NCBI GenBank assembly: GCA_964615375.1
Contig: CAZTOW010000006.1
Location: 220,016-284,015, forward strand
From: CAZKWG01 sp964615375
GTDB taxonomy: Bacteria; Myxococcota_A; UBA796; CAZKWG01
DNA length: 64,000 nt
Direction of reading: 5' to 3'
The notes under the pieces are model-generated. The model saw nothing but the letters and a program-made list of their open reading frames with translations. It did not search any database and had not been told where the DNA came from. The translations under genes were made by a program, and so were the position numbers. Each line of letters opens with the position of its first letter. Position 1 is the stretch's first letter. Positions 7,594-15,326 of the stretch are shown here, piece by piece.

Positions 7594-8622
7594 CTATTGC
7601 GCCGGCCAGACGCGCGCGTGGGCCACCTCGACGCCGGCCCGCGCGCCGGGCTCAAGCCCCTCCAGGAGCGAGGATCGACGGGGGAACTGGGCGAAGAGGT
7701 GGCCGCCCTCGTCCAGCGTGGCCTCCACCCGCACGCGGTCACCGAGCGGGAGCACGCGGTCGATGGTGGCGATCCCCTGGGCGTCGCGCCAGAGCTTGAG
7801 ATCGTAGGTGCGGACGACGACGCGGACGCGGCGCCCCTCGGCCAGGCGCTCGACGGGCACGGCGAGGGGGCCGACCCAGGCGCGCCCCTCGCGAACCACG
7901 CCGTCCAGCACGTTGACCTCGCCCACGAAGCGGGCCACGAACTCGGTGGCGGGGTGGTCCAGGATCTCGGAGGGAGGCCCGGCCTGCTCGAGCCGGCCGG
8001 ACTGGATGATCATCACGCGGTCGGCGATGGCGAAGGCCTCCTCCTGGTCGTGGGTGACGAAGATGGAGGTGGTGTGGACCTCGTCGTGCAGGCGGCGCAG
8101 CCAGCGGCGGAGCTCCTCGCGGACCTTGGCGTCCACGGCGCCGAAGGGCTCGTCCAGCAGCAGGAGGCCGGGCTTGGGCGCCAGCGCGCGGGCCAGGGCG
8201 ACCCGCTGGCGCTGGCCGCCGGAGAGCTGGGAGGGGTAGCGCTCGCCCAGGCCGCGCAGGCCCATGATCTCCAGCAGGGCCTCGGCGCGCTCGCGCTGGG
8301 CGGCCCGGTCCGCGCCCTGGACGGCGAGTCCAAAGGCCACGTTCTCGGCCACGGTCATGTGGCGGAAGAGGGCGTAGTGCTGAAAGACGAAGCCCACGCC
8401 GCGCTCGCGGGCCACCAGCCCGTCCACGCGGCGGCCGTCCAGCCAGACCTCCCCGGCGTCGGCGGTCTCCAGCCCGGCGATGATCCGCAGGATGGTGCTC
8501 TTCCCGCCGCCCGAGGGGCCCAGCAGGGCGACCAGCTCGCCCGAGCCGACCTCGAAGCTGACGTCGTCCACGACGCGCAGCGCGCCGAAGGCCTTGGAGA
8601 GTTGGCTCACGCGGATGCTCAT
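7594..8622 (-). CDS. cysA: Sulfate-type ABC transporter ATP-binding protein
   Basis: 342 residues from the ATG at 8622, which overlaps the permease stop by 4 bases. Walker A GPSGGGKST (~residue 35), Q-loop VFQHYALF, signature LSGGQRQRVALARAL, Walker B LLLDEPFGAVD and switch HDQEEAFAIADR are all intact. The C-terminal ~110 residues form the TOBE-like regulatory domain (VRTYDLKLWRD, GDRVRVEATL) of the CysA/PotA group. It hydrolyses ATP to drive anion import with the two permeases encoded upstream. Assignment to sulfate/thiosulfate rests on the two-permease operon plan. Confidence 0.92.
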   Translation of the reverse strand: MSIRVSQLSKAFGALRVVDDVSFEVGSGELVALLGPSGGGKSTILRIIAGLETADAGEVWLDGRRVDGLVARERGVGFVFQHYALFRHMTVAENVAFGLAVQGADRAAQRERAEALLEIMGLRGLGERYPSQLSGGQRQRVALARALAPKPGLLLLDEPFGAVDAKVREELRRWLRRLHDEVHTTSIFVTHDQEEAFAIADRVMIIQSGRLEQAGPPSEILDHPATEFVARFVGEVNVLDGVVREGRAWVGPLAVPVERLAEGRRVRVVVRTYDLKLWRDAQGIATIDRVLPLGDRVRVEATLDEGGHLFAQFPRRSSLLEGLEPGARAGVEVAHARVWPAQ

Positions 8623-9434
8623 GAGGGGCTCCGGCGGGACTGGAGGACGTAGAGCAGGGCCACGGCGGCGGCGGCCAGGATCAGGGCCACGCCGAAGGCG
8701 GCGGGCTCCTGGCGCTCCTCGACGGCGGCGTGGATGAAGGTGGTCGCGGTCTGGGTGCGGTTGGCGATGGCCCCGCCCAGCACGAGGACCGCGCCGAACT
8801 CCCCGAGCGCGCGGGCCAGGGTGAGCGTGCAGCCCAGCACCAGCCCGCCGCGGATGTTGGGGAGGGTCACCCGCCAGAAGGTCTGCCAGGGCGAGGCCCC
8901 GAGCGTGGCGGCGGCCTGCTCCTCGCTGTCTCCCAGCTCCTCGAGCACGAGGGCGACCTCGCGCAGCGTGAAGGGGAGCGTGACGAAGAGCGTGGCGACC
9001 AGCACGCCGGGCCAGGCGAAGGCGACCTTGAGATCGATCGCGTCCAGGGCCGGGCGCAGGAGCCCGCTGCGGCCGAAGAGCAGGAGGAAGGCGAGCCCCG
9101 TCATGACGGGGGAGAGCGCCAGCGGGAGATCCACCAGCGCGTCCAGCAGGCGCCGGCCCAGGAAGCGCTGGCGGGTCAGCACCAGCGCGCCCATCACGCC
9201 GAAGGCGCCGTTCAAGGCCACGCAAGCCACGGCCACGGCCACCGAGAGCCCGAGCGCGCGGAGGGGCTCGGGGGCGAGGAGCACCGTGACCACCTGCCGG
9301 AGATCGCCGACCACGGCGAGCAGCAGCGCGCCCAGGGGCACCAGCAGCAGCAGGCCCAGGTAGAGCGCGATGGCGACGAGCACGCTCAGGCTGAGGCGGT
9401 CCAGCCGCCTCCGAGGGGTCCTAGCCACGCCCAC
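8619..9434 (-). CDS. cysW: Sulfate-type ABC transporter permease CysW
   Basis: 271 residues, six helices, with the permease EAA loop EEQAAATLGASPWQTFWRVTLPNI at about residue 165 and the AraFGAVLVLGG-like sulfate-permease segment (ARALGEFGAVLVLGG). It starts at GTG 9434, 14 bases inside the upstream permease gene; a second GTG at 9428 is equally possible. The stop overlaps cysA (ATGA). It forms the membrane channel as a heterodimer with the CysT-type subunit. Confidence 0.9.
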   Translation of the reverse strand: MGVARTPRRRLDRLSLSVLVAIALYLGLLLLVPLGALLLAVVGDLRQVVTVLLAPEPLRALGLSVAVAVACVALNGAFGVMGALVLTRQRFLGRRLLDALVDLPLALSPVMTGLAFLLLFGRSGLLRPALDAIDLKVAFAWPGVLVATLFVTLPFTLREVALVLEELGDSEEQAAATLGASPWQTFWRVTLPNIRGGLVLGCTLTLARALGEFGAVLVLGGAIANRTQTATTFIHAAVEERQEPAAFGVALILAAAAVALLYVLQSRRSPS

Positions 9435-10221
9435 CTCCCGCGCGCCGGGCCAGCGAGGCCGACAGGGGCTGGAGCGCCAGGGCCAGGGCCAGCAGGATCA
9501 CGCTGGCCGCGGCGGCGCCTTGAGTGTTGCCCGCCTCGACCTCGCCGAGGATCCAGACCGGCATGACCAGCGTGCGGCCCGGGATGTTCCCGGACACCGC
9601 CGCCAGCGATCCGAATTCGGCCACCGAGCGGGCGAAGGTCTGGACCATGCCCGCCGCCACCGCCGGCAGCACGGGCGGCAGCAGGACCCGGAGGAAGGTG
9701 GCCCAGCGGCTCGCGCCCAGGGTCATGGCGGCCTCCTCCTCGGCCGGGTCGAGCTCCTCCAGGACAGGCTCCACCGCGCGCACGACGAAGGGCAGGGTCA
9801 CGAAGAGCAGGGCGAGCACGATGCCCGGCCGGGCGAAGGCCACCGGCCAGCCCTGGGCGATGAACCAGGATCCCAGCGCGGTCTGCGGGCCGAAGAGGGC
9901 GACCAGCAGGATGCCGGCCACCAGTGTGGGGATGGCGAGCGGCAGGTCCACCAGGGCCGCCAGCGCCCGCCGACCGGGCATGTCCCAGCGCACCAGCGCC
10001 CATGCGATGGCCGTGCCGGCGAGCCCGTTGACCAGGGCGGCCAGCGCCGCCGTCCACAGCGAGAGCCACAGCGCGTCCCGGGCGGCGGGCGCCCGGATCA
10101 CGGCCAGCAGGCCCTCCAGGCCGCCCTCCAGCCCGCGGAGGACCAGCACGGCGACCGGCAGCGCCACCAGCGCCCCGATCCAGGCGGAGAACGCCCAGCG
10201 CAGCAGCCGCTCGCTCCTCAC
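9421..10221 (-). CDS. cysT: Sulfate-type ABC transporter permease CysT (CysU)
   Basis: 266 residues with six helices. The EAA loop is AEEEAAMTLGASRWATFLRVLLP near residue 160, followed by ARSVAEFGSLAAVSGNIPGRT, the family signature of sulfate permeases. It starts in the stop of the binding-protein gene (ATGA overlap) and itself overlaps cysW. Partner of CysW in the inner membrane. Confidence 0.9.
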   Translation of the reverse strand: MRSERLLRWAFSAWIGALVALPVAVLVLRGLEGGLEGLLAVIRAPAARDALWLSLWTAALAALVNGLAGTAIAWALVRWDMPGRRALAALVDLPLAIPTLVAGILLVALFGPQTALGSWFIAQGWPVAFARPGIVLALLFVTLPFVVRAVEPVLEELDPAEEEAAMTLGASRWATFLRVLLPPVLPAVAAGMVQTFARSVAEFGSLAAVSGNIPGRTLVMPVWILGEVEAGNTQGAAAASVILLALALALQPLSASLARRAGGGRG

Positions 10222-11240
10222 TTCGACGCGCTCCCGTCCCCCGCCGCGCGGTCATAGACGCCGCCGGCCCCGAAGACCTCGGCCTTGACCTTGTCCCAGC
10301 CGCCGAGGTCGCGGATCGTGAAGAGGTCGTTGGGCTTCGGCAGGTCGGCGGGCACGAAGCTGGCGTCCACCGGCCGCAGCCCGTAGCGGGCATAGGCCTG
10401 CTGGGCCTCCGGCCCCTGGCAGAAGGCGACGAACTCCCGGGCCAGCTCCTCGTTCCCGTTCTTCTTCGCGTAGGTGTCCACCACGGCGATGGGGTTCTCG
10501 ATGAGGATGGTGGACGGCGGGACCACGTAGTCCATGGCCTGCCCCTCCTTCTTCGCCACCAGCACCTCGTTCTCGTAGGTGATGGCGGCGTCTCCCACGC
10601 CCTTCTCGAAGTTCACGATGCTCTCGCGGGCGCCCTTGTCCATGACGGCGACCCGCTTCAGCACGCCGCCCAGCAGCTTCTCCGCGCCCGACCCGTCCCC
10701 GGCCTTGTTCCCGGCGAAGCCGCGGGTGGCGGCCCCCCAGATGGCGAGCACGTTCCACATCGCGCCGCCGCTGGTGCGCACGTTGGGGGTGAGCACGCTG
10801 ACGTCCGCCTTCGCCAGATCAGGCCAGTCCTGGATGCCCTTCGGGTTTCCGGGGCGCACGGCGATCACGGCCAGCGACTGCGTGACCATGCCGCTCTGGC
10901 CCGCGGCCCGCCAGTCGTGGGTGATGAGCCCGGCCTGCTCCAGCACGGCGACGTCCGGGTCCAGCGAGAGCGCGACCACGTCGGCCTCCAGGCCCTCCTT
11001 CACCGCGCGGGCCTGGGCGCCGGAGCCCTGGTAGGAGGCCTCGAACTTCAGCTCCTCGCCGGTCTTCCCCTTCCAGTACGCGGCGAAGGCCGGGAGGATG
11101 GCCTCGCCGTAGGCCTCGCGCGGGGTCGTGTACGCGGCCAGCGTGAGCGTGCGCACCTTGGCGGGCTGCGCGGGGGCGGTGGCCTCGGGCTGCGCGGGCT
11201 GGCCGCAGCCGAGGAGGAGCGTGAGGAGGAGGGTGGTCAT
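10218..11240 (-). CDS. Sulfate/thiosulfate-binding lipoprotein
   Basis: 340 residues. The N-terminus is a very short lipoprotein signal, LLLTLLLGCGQ, with the lipidated cysteine at residue 12, followed by a Pro/Ala linker. The mature part matches the sulfate-binding family (ASYQGSGAQARAVKEGLEADVVALS near residue 68; NVRTSGGAMWNVLAIWGAA; GDAAITYENEVL near 218). It captures the anion in the periplasm. First gene of the operon, behind a sigma-54 promoter. Confidence 0.93.
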   Translation of the reverse strand: MTTLLLTLLLGCGQPAQPEATAPAQPAKVRTLTLAAYTTPREAYGEAILPAFAAYWKGKTGEELKFEASYQGSGAQARAVKEGLEADVVALSLDPDVAVLEQAGLITHDWRAAGQSGMVTQSLAVIAVRPGNPKGIQDWPDLAKADVSVLTPNVRTSGGAMWNVLAIWGAATRGFAGNKAGDGSGAEKLLGGVLKRVAVMDKGARESIVNFEKGVGDAAITYENEVLVAKKEGQAMDYVVPPSTILIENPIAVVDTYAKKNGNEELAREFVAFCQGPEAQQAYARYGLRPVDASFVPADLPKPNDLFTIRDLGGWDKVKAEVFGAGGVYDRAAGDGSASK

Positions 11241-11276
11241 GGTTTCCCTTTCGCGACGCGGGCGGCGTCCGTTTTA

Positions 11277-11292
11277 TGCAAAATCCGTGCCA
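11277..11292 (-). promoter_or_regulatory. Sigma-54 promoter of the sulfate-transport operon
   Basis: On the minus strand the sequence is TGGCACGGATTTTGCA. GG lies at 11291-11290 and GC at 11279-11278, with exactly 10 bases between, a full consensus match. Transcription should start near 11267, leaving a ~26-nt leader before the ATG at 11240. The operon's last gene encodes a sigma-54 activator, so positive autoregulation is likely. Confidence 0.85.
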
Positions 11293-11351
11293 TCACGGGA
11301 GGCAGCCGAAGATCAGGCTCCTCCGGGCGCACCCGTGAGCGGAGGCCAGGA

Positions 11352-11381
11352 CGTCACGGAATTTCCGTGACGGGATCACGG
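11352..11381. promoter_or_regulatory. 30-bp dyad element A, activator-site candidate for the sulfate operon
   Basis: Read on the minus strand: CCGTGAT, CC, CGTCACGGA, AATT, CCGTGACG. It contains a perfect 9-base inverted repeat (GTCACGGAA / TTCCGTGAC, one base between). Its near end is 61 bp from the -24 GG of the sigma-54 promoter. A very similar element B, in the same orientation, lies upstream of the porin promoter. Confidence 0.65.
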
Positions 11382-11388
11382 GCGGCGC

Positions 11389-12558
11389 TCAGAAGCCCAC
11401 GGCCGTCGCCAGCTGGGCCTGGTGGTAGAGCGGGTGGTCCAGCCCGTCCTGGAGCGCCGTGGTCCAGGCGAGCTGGAGCTGGGCCCGGTGCCCGAGGGTG
11501 GCGCCCTTCTTCGCCGGGTCCGGCAGGTAGAGGTTCACCACGCCCTCCAGGTGGGTGAGCCCGTCGCCCTCCGCCGCCAGCGAGGGGTCGAGCCGCGCCC
11601 AGCGCAGGCCGGGGGTGAGGCCACTCTTGAGCGTGTAGCCCACCTGGGCGTAGGCCCCGAGGCTCTGGACGGGATCGGCCTCGTCCGCGCTCACCCGGCC
11701 GTAGATCGCCTCGGTGGTCAGCGAGAGCCCGGCCACGGCGAAGCGCAGATCCGCCCCCGCCCGCAGGTCCGCCCCGCTCCCGACCCGGGCACCGGCCTCG
11801 TCGTAGGTCCCCGCCCGCTCCAGCGCGCCGCCCAGCCCGACGCCGAGCCGCGGCCCGCCCCGGGCCAGGTCCACCTCGTCGTACTTGAACTCTCCGAGCG
11901 GCGCGAGCGCGACCCGCGCCACCACCCGGGGGGCCTCGCCCGCGGTGGGCCAGACGTTGGCGCCGTCCCCGTTGAAGGCGCCGAGCGCGTACTCCAGGCG
12001 CTTGTCGGCCGCGTCTCCCAGGATCGCCAGCCCGGCGTCCCGGCTGAGGTCGAAGCCCGTGAGCTTGAGGTCGCCGTACTTCGCGCCGTCGAGCGGCAGC
12101 GGGCGGTCGGGGAAGAGCAGGCTGGTGTCGCTGGCCATGCGCGAGGCGGTGAACGGCACCTTCCACTGTCCCACCGAGATCCGCAGCGGGTCGGCCACCC
12201 GCAGCACGAGCTGGGCGTCGTCCAGCAGCGGCTTCGCGCCCTGCTGGCTCTTGCCGTCGGCGTCCGTGAACGAGAACGACCGGGCGGCGTCGATGCGGAA
12301 GCGGTAGTCCACGGTCCCGGCGAGGGTGCCGCCCGCGGTGAACAGCATCCGGCGGATCCGCACGCCCGCGTCGCTGAGGGAGTCCTCGTCGGCGGCCTCC
12401 GGGTCGCCGTTCAGGGTGGCCGTGACCCGCGGCTGCACGCTGAGACCCAGGTTCAGCGCGTTGTCGCCGCTGGCGTCCGACAGGGTGAAGCCCTTCGGGC
12501 CGATGGAGGTGGTACCGGGATCCGCGGCCAGGGCGGTGGAGAGGAGAAAGAGGACCAT
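11389..12558 (-). CDS. OprP/OprO-type anion-selective porin
   Basis: 389 residues from the ATG at 12558, which opens a signal peptide (MVLFLLSTALA, cleavage before ADP). A longer ATG at 12597 would lie upstream of the predicted transcription start, so it is rejected. The mature protein is a run of amphipathic beta strands typical of the phosphate-selective porin O/P family (VRIRRMLFTAGGTLAGTVDY, RISVGQWKVPFTASRMAS) and ends in the outer-membrane terminal phenylalanine (ATAVGF). It probably supplies the outer-membrane step of anion uptake for the downstream ABC importer. Its own sigma-54 promoter and shared dyad support co-regulation. Confidence 0.88.
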   Translation of the reverse strand: MVLFLLSTALAADPGTTSIGPKGFTLSDASGDNALNLGLSVQPRVTATLNGDPEAADEDSLSDAGVRIRRMLFTAGGTLAGTVDYRFRIDAARSFSFTDADGKSQQGAKPLLDDAQLVLRVADPLRISVGQWKVPFTASRMASDTSLLFPDRPLPLDGAKYGDLKLTGFDLSRDAGLAILGDAADKRLEYALGAFNGDGANVWPTAGEAPRVVARVALAPLGEFKYDEVDLARGGPRLGVGLGGALERAGTYDEAGARVGSGADLRAGADLRFAVAGLSLTTEAIYGRVSADEADPVQSLGAYAQVGYTLKSGLTPGLRWARLDPSLAAEGDGLTHLEGVVNLYLPDPAKKGATLGHRAQLQLAWTTALQDGLDHPLYHQAQLATAVGF

Positions 12559-12590
12559 CGCGCACGCTCCGTGAGGGTGCGCGGTGTCAT

Positions 12591-12606
12591 TGCACAAGGT
12601 GTGCCA
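12591..12606 (-). promoter_or_regulatory. Sigma-54 promoter of the porin gene
   Basis: On the minus strand the sequence is TGGCACACCTTGTGCA: -24 GG at 12605-12604, -12 GC at 12593-12592, 10 bases between. The -24 box is perfect; the -12 box is GTGCA instead of TTGCA. The predicted start near 12580 fits translation from 12558. Confidence 0.7.
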
Positions 12607-12654
12607 GCGGCAGAGTCGGCGAAGGACCGTGTAGACCAGGCCGCTCAGCGCACC

Positions 12655-12684
12655 CGTGACGGTTTGTCCGTCACGGGATCACGG
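12655..12684. promoter_or_regulatory. 30-bp dyad element B, activator-site candidate for the porin
   Basis: On the minus strand it reads CCGTGAT, CC, CGTGACGGA, CAAA, CCGTCACG, the same layout as element A. The two central S bases are exchanged in a compensatory way, so the dyad is kept (arms CCCGTGACGG / CCGTCACGGG at 12653-12677). Its near end is 50 bp from the -24 GG, 11 bp (one helical turn) closer than in element A. It overlaps the stop of the upstream gene. Confidence 0.65.
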
Positions 12685-13596
12685 ATCCTCCAACTCTCCC
12701 AGGGCGGCCTCGACGTCGGGCGCGTCCACCGCCTGATCGATCCAGCGCTCCAGGGTGGCGGGCTCCCGCTCCGCCTCGACCCGCGCCCGGTGCACGGGGC
12801 CGACGACCAGGCCCCGCCGCGCCATCACGCGCAGCAGCGAGGCGCGGAGCGCGGCCAGCTGCCCGGTCAGCAGACCCTCCTGGCGGCCCTCCTGACGGCC
12901 CTCCTGGCGGCCCTCCTGACGGCCCTCCTGACGGCCCTCCTGGCGGCCCTCCTGGCGGCCCTCCCCGCGGATCTCGTCGAGCGAGCGGTAACCGAAGCGG
13001 CTCAGGTGGTTCTCCAGCGCGTGCTGGAGCGCCGCGTCCCGATCGTAGAGCGCCTCGATGGGGACCTCGCGCTTGAGCACGCCCGGCATGCTCAGCTTCT
13101 GACCCGGCAGGACCAGACCGATCGTGCCGTCCGAGTGGTAGACCTCGACCCGGCGCGGGCCGTTCATCCGCACCACCCAGATGGCCTCCGTGCCAGCCGA
13201 GATCAGCTCGCCGATCTTCTGCTTCAGCTCCCGCTCGTCCTGCCCCTCATCGGCGTACTCGATGGCCAGGGGCGGCGCGCCGTGGACCCAGCCCTTCTGG
13301 TTGGTGCCCGGCGTGACGGAGAGGTCGGGCGCCCGCAGCACGGTCGGCTTCGGGCTGTACCCCACCTCCGCCCCCAGCGAGGCGCCGATCTCGTCCAGCC
13401 CGGGATCGCTGCCGATCGCGATGCCCCCGGCGATCACGCCCGCGCCGCCCCGCTCGCCGGTCGGCATGCACACGATCGCGTGCCCATCGGAGATCTCGTA
13501 GGGGTCACCATCCCGCACCATGTCGGCGCGGAAAGGCCCGGTCCCGCTGAACTCGTAGGCTGGCCGCGTCTCGTAGCGGAATTTCGGCTCGGACAT
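12679..13596 (-). CDS. Uma2-family (DUF820) PD-(D/E)xK protein with EGRQ repeats
   Basis: 305 residues. The central part fits the Uma2 restriction-like nuclease fold: LRAPDLSVTPG (acidic residue), PPLAIEYADEGQDERELKQKIGELISAGTEAIWVV, then HSDGTIGLVLPG. A Glu-x-x-Lys-like acidic/basic pair can be placed but is not canonical, so activity is uncertain. Residues ~205-235 are seven exact or near-exact EGRQ units, encoded by a 12-bp tandem repeat. The tail is helical and Arg-rich. Uma2 proteins are often duplicated and have no settled biological role. Confidence 0.75.
   Translation of the reverse strand: MSEPKFRYETRPAYEFSGTGPFRADMVRDGDPYEISDGHAIVCMPTGERGGAGVIAGGIAIGSDPGLDEIGASLGAEVGYSPKPTVLRAPDLSVTPGTNQKGWVHGAPPLAIEYADEGQDERELKQKIGELISAGTEAIWVVRMNGPRRVEVYHSDGTIGLVLPGQKLSMPGVLKREVPIEALYDRDAALQHALENHLSRFGYRSLDEIRGEGRQEGRQEGRQEGRQEGRQEGRQEGRQEGLLTGQLAALRASLLRVMARRGLVVGPVHRARVEAEREPATLERWIDQAVDAPDVEAALGELEDP
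12875..12958. repeat. 12-bp tandem repeat, seven units, coding for EGRQ
   Basis: On the plus strand the unit is CCCTCCTGRCGG repeated seven times, with an eighth degraded copy after 12958. It lies inside the Uma2-like gene. Unit variation is limited to one G/A position. The length is a multiple of three, so gain or loss of units keeps the frame. Confidence 0.9.
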
Positions 13597-13627
13597 ACTG
13601 GGATCATAGCCCCCACAGGGGGCGAGG

Positions 13628-14095
13628 TCAACCGCGGACCCGCGCCAGGATCCGGTCGAAGTGCTCGGGCGTGACGCTGGTGACGCTGAGGCGCGAGCCC
13701 TTGCGGGTCACCTCCAGCCCGGCCAGGGCGGGATCCTCCCGGAGCTCGTCCAGGGTGAGCATCGCCGGGAACTTCTCCACGAACTCCAGGTCCACCATCA
13801 TCCAGCGCGGCGCGGCCGGGTCGGACTTCTCGTCGTAGTACTTGGACTTCGGGTCGAAGGCCGTGGGGTCGGGGTAGCTCTCCCGCGCCACCCGGGCGAG
13901 GCCGACCACGCCCGGGGGCTCGGCGCTCGAGTGGTAGACCAGCACGAGGTCGCCCAGCTTCATGCCGTCGCGCATGAAGTTCCGAGCCAGGTAGTTGCGC
14001 ACGCCCTCCCAGGAGGTGCGCCCCTGGGCCGCGAGATCGTCGATCGAGTAGGTCTCCGGCTCGGTCTTGACCAGCCAGCGCCGCGCCTCCGCCAT
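13628..14095 (-). CDS. EVE domain protein (THYN1-like)
   Basis: 155 residues, the usual size of single-domain EVE proteins. It begins ARRWLVKTEPETYSIDDL, contains the diagnostic WEGVRNYLARNFMRDGMKLGD near residue 30 and VLVYHSS after it. The fold resembles PUA/YTH domains and is thought to bind modified nucleotides in RNA or DNA. The ATG at 14095 was chosen over a longer ATG at 14155 because family members begin with this W-L-x-K strand. Its position after the SAM synthetase gene may link it to nucleic-acid methylation; that is inference. Confidence 0.9.
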   Translation of the reverse strand: MAEARRWLVKTEPETYSIDDLAAQGRTSWEGVRNYLARNFMRDGMKLGDLVLVYHSSAEPPGVVGLARVARESYPDPTAFDPKSKYYDEKSDPAAPRWMMVDLEFVEKFPAMLTLDELREDPALAGLEVTRKGSRLSVTSVTPEHFDRILARVRG

Positions 14096-14176
14096 CCCCT
14101 GCTCCTGCGCCGGCCCGCAAGGTGGGACCGGAAAAAGCTGCTTATCCCGCTCCACCCGGCGGCGGGAGGGCGGGGC

Positions 14177-15319
14177 TCAGCAGACCGCGATCTCCCCAGC
14201 CACCAGGGCGCGGGTGAGGTCGTCGAGCCCGCTGAGCTCGGCGCGGGCGAGCTCCTCCACCCAGGCGGACGGCGCGGGCCGGGCGAGCCGGACGTGGACC
14301 AGCCAGGGATCGGAGAGGGGCTGGCCGATGCGGCTGAGCAGCAGGCACTCGGCGCCGCCCACCTCGGGGCGATCCCGGACCAGCGCCTCGGCGATCCGCC
14401 GGGCCAGCGCGCTGTAGAGCTTGCCCGTGTGCGTGACCGGGTTCTTGCCCGCCGCGGCCTCCATCGTCATGGGCCGCATCGGGGTGATGAGGCCGTTCGC
14501 CCGGTTGCCCCGCCCCACCTCGCCGTCGTCCCCCGCCTCCGCCGAGGTCCCGGTGACCGTGAGGTAGACCGCCCCGCGCGCGAGATCGTCAGCCGCGTTC
14601 ACCACCACCCGCGCGCCCTCGGCGACCCGCTCGGCCAGGGCGCGGGCGGCCTCCACCGCCTCCCGATAGTCCTCGAGCCCGCCCAGCGGCCGGTCCACCA
14701 TGGCGCAGGCCACGGTCAGCGCGCGCTCGCCGTCCAGCTCCACCCCCATGACCTTGAGGTCCTGGCCCCAGGCCGGGTGGCGGCCCTCCCGGCCGGGATC
14801 GACGAGGGCGCGCTCCACCTGGAGCACGGCCCGCTCCAGCGCGGAGAGCGGGGCGAAGCCGACGCCGACGGAGGTGTCGTTGGCCGCGCGCCCGCGCCCG
14901 TAGAGCGCGCGGAGGTCGGTGGAGCCGGGTTGGAAGCGGAATTCCAGGCGCAGGTGTCGCGCGAGGTCCAGGTGCGGCATCCGCGCGCGCAGCCAGCCCT
15001 CGCAGCGCTCCCGCGCCAGCTCCTCCACCGGCACCTGCACCCCGCCCACCTCGGTGGTGACGCGCCCGGCCAGGATGAGGGTGATGGGCTCCAGCACCTC
15101 GCCGCCGCCCCAGCGGGGCGCGCTCCGGCCGCCCACCAGCAGGGCCTTGTCCACGTTGTGGTGCGGGATGACCCCGAAGCGCTCCAGGGTCCAGCGCGAG
15201 TACGCCCGGCTGAGCTCCTCGGCCAGCGCGTCGCAGAGGGTGTCGGGGTGGCCGAGGCCCTTGCGCTCGACGATCTCGACGGGGCCGCGCTCGGGGAGCG
15301 CGCTGACGCGGAGCTGCAT
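14177..15319 (-). CDS. Archaeal-type S-adenosylmethionine synthetase
   Basis: 380 residues, close to the ~400 of archaeal MAT (PF01941), which differs strongly from bacterial MetK. Visible signatures: VERKGLGHPDTLCDALAEELSR (residue ~17), PHHNVDKALLVGG (~52), the GRAANDTSVGVGFAPLS segment (~142), and GTSAEAGDDGEVGRGNRANG followed by PMTMEAAAGKNPVTHTGKLY (~255-300), the active-site block. It makes S-adenosylmethionine from ATP and methionine. It follows the upstream lipoprotein gene by 7 bp, so they are probably co-transcribed. Archaeal-type MAT is rare in bacteria and suggests old transfer. Confidence 0.93.
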   Translation of the reverse strand: MQLRVSALPERGPVEIVERKGLGHPDTLCDALAEELSRAYSRWTLERFGVIPHHNVDKALLVGGRSAPRWGGGEVLEPITLILAGRVTTEVGGVQVPVEELARERCEGWLRARMPHLDLARHLRLEFRFQPGSTDLRALYGRGRAANDTSVGVGFAPLSALERAVLQVERALVDPGREGRHPAWGQDLKVMGVELDGERALTVACAMVDRPLGGLEDYREAVEAARALAERVAEGARVVVNAADDLARGAVYLTVTGTSAEAGDDGEVGRGNRANGLITPMRPMTMEAAAGKNPVTHTGKLYSALARRIAEALVRDRPEVGGAECLLLSRIGQPLSDPWLVHVRLARPAPSAWVEELARAELSGLDDLTRALVAGEIAVC

Positions 15320-15326
15320 GGGGTCC

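Noticed and set aside
11241..11388. SAM- or sulfate-related riboswitch upstream of the binding-protein gene
   Set aside because: Stem-forming repeats are present, but none fits a SAM, SAH or cobalamin consensus. The predicted transcript from the sigma-54 start has only a ~26-nt leader.
12559..12597. Longer porin start at 12597
   Set aside because: It lies upstream of the predicted transcription start and would place 13 polar residues before the signal peptide.
12653..12677. Rho-independent terminator for the Uma2-like gene
   Set aside because: The stem is strong, but there is no T-tract. The match with element A at 11352 in sequence, orientation and promoter distance explains it better as an activator site. 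It could do both.
12875..12958. CRISPR-like array
   Set aside because: It is a short-unit tandem repeat without spacers and lies inside a coding frame.
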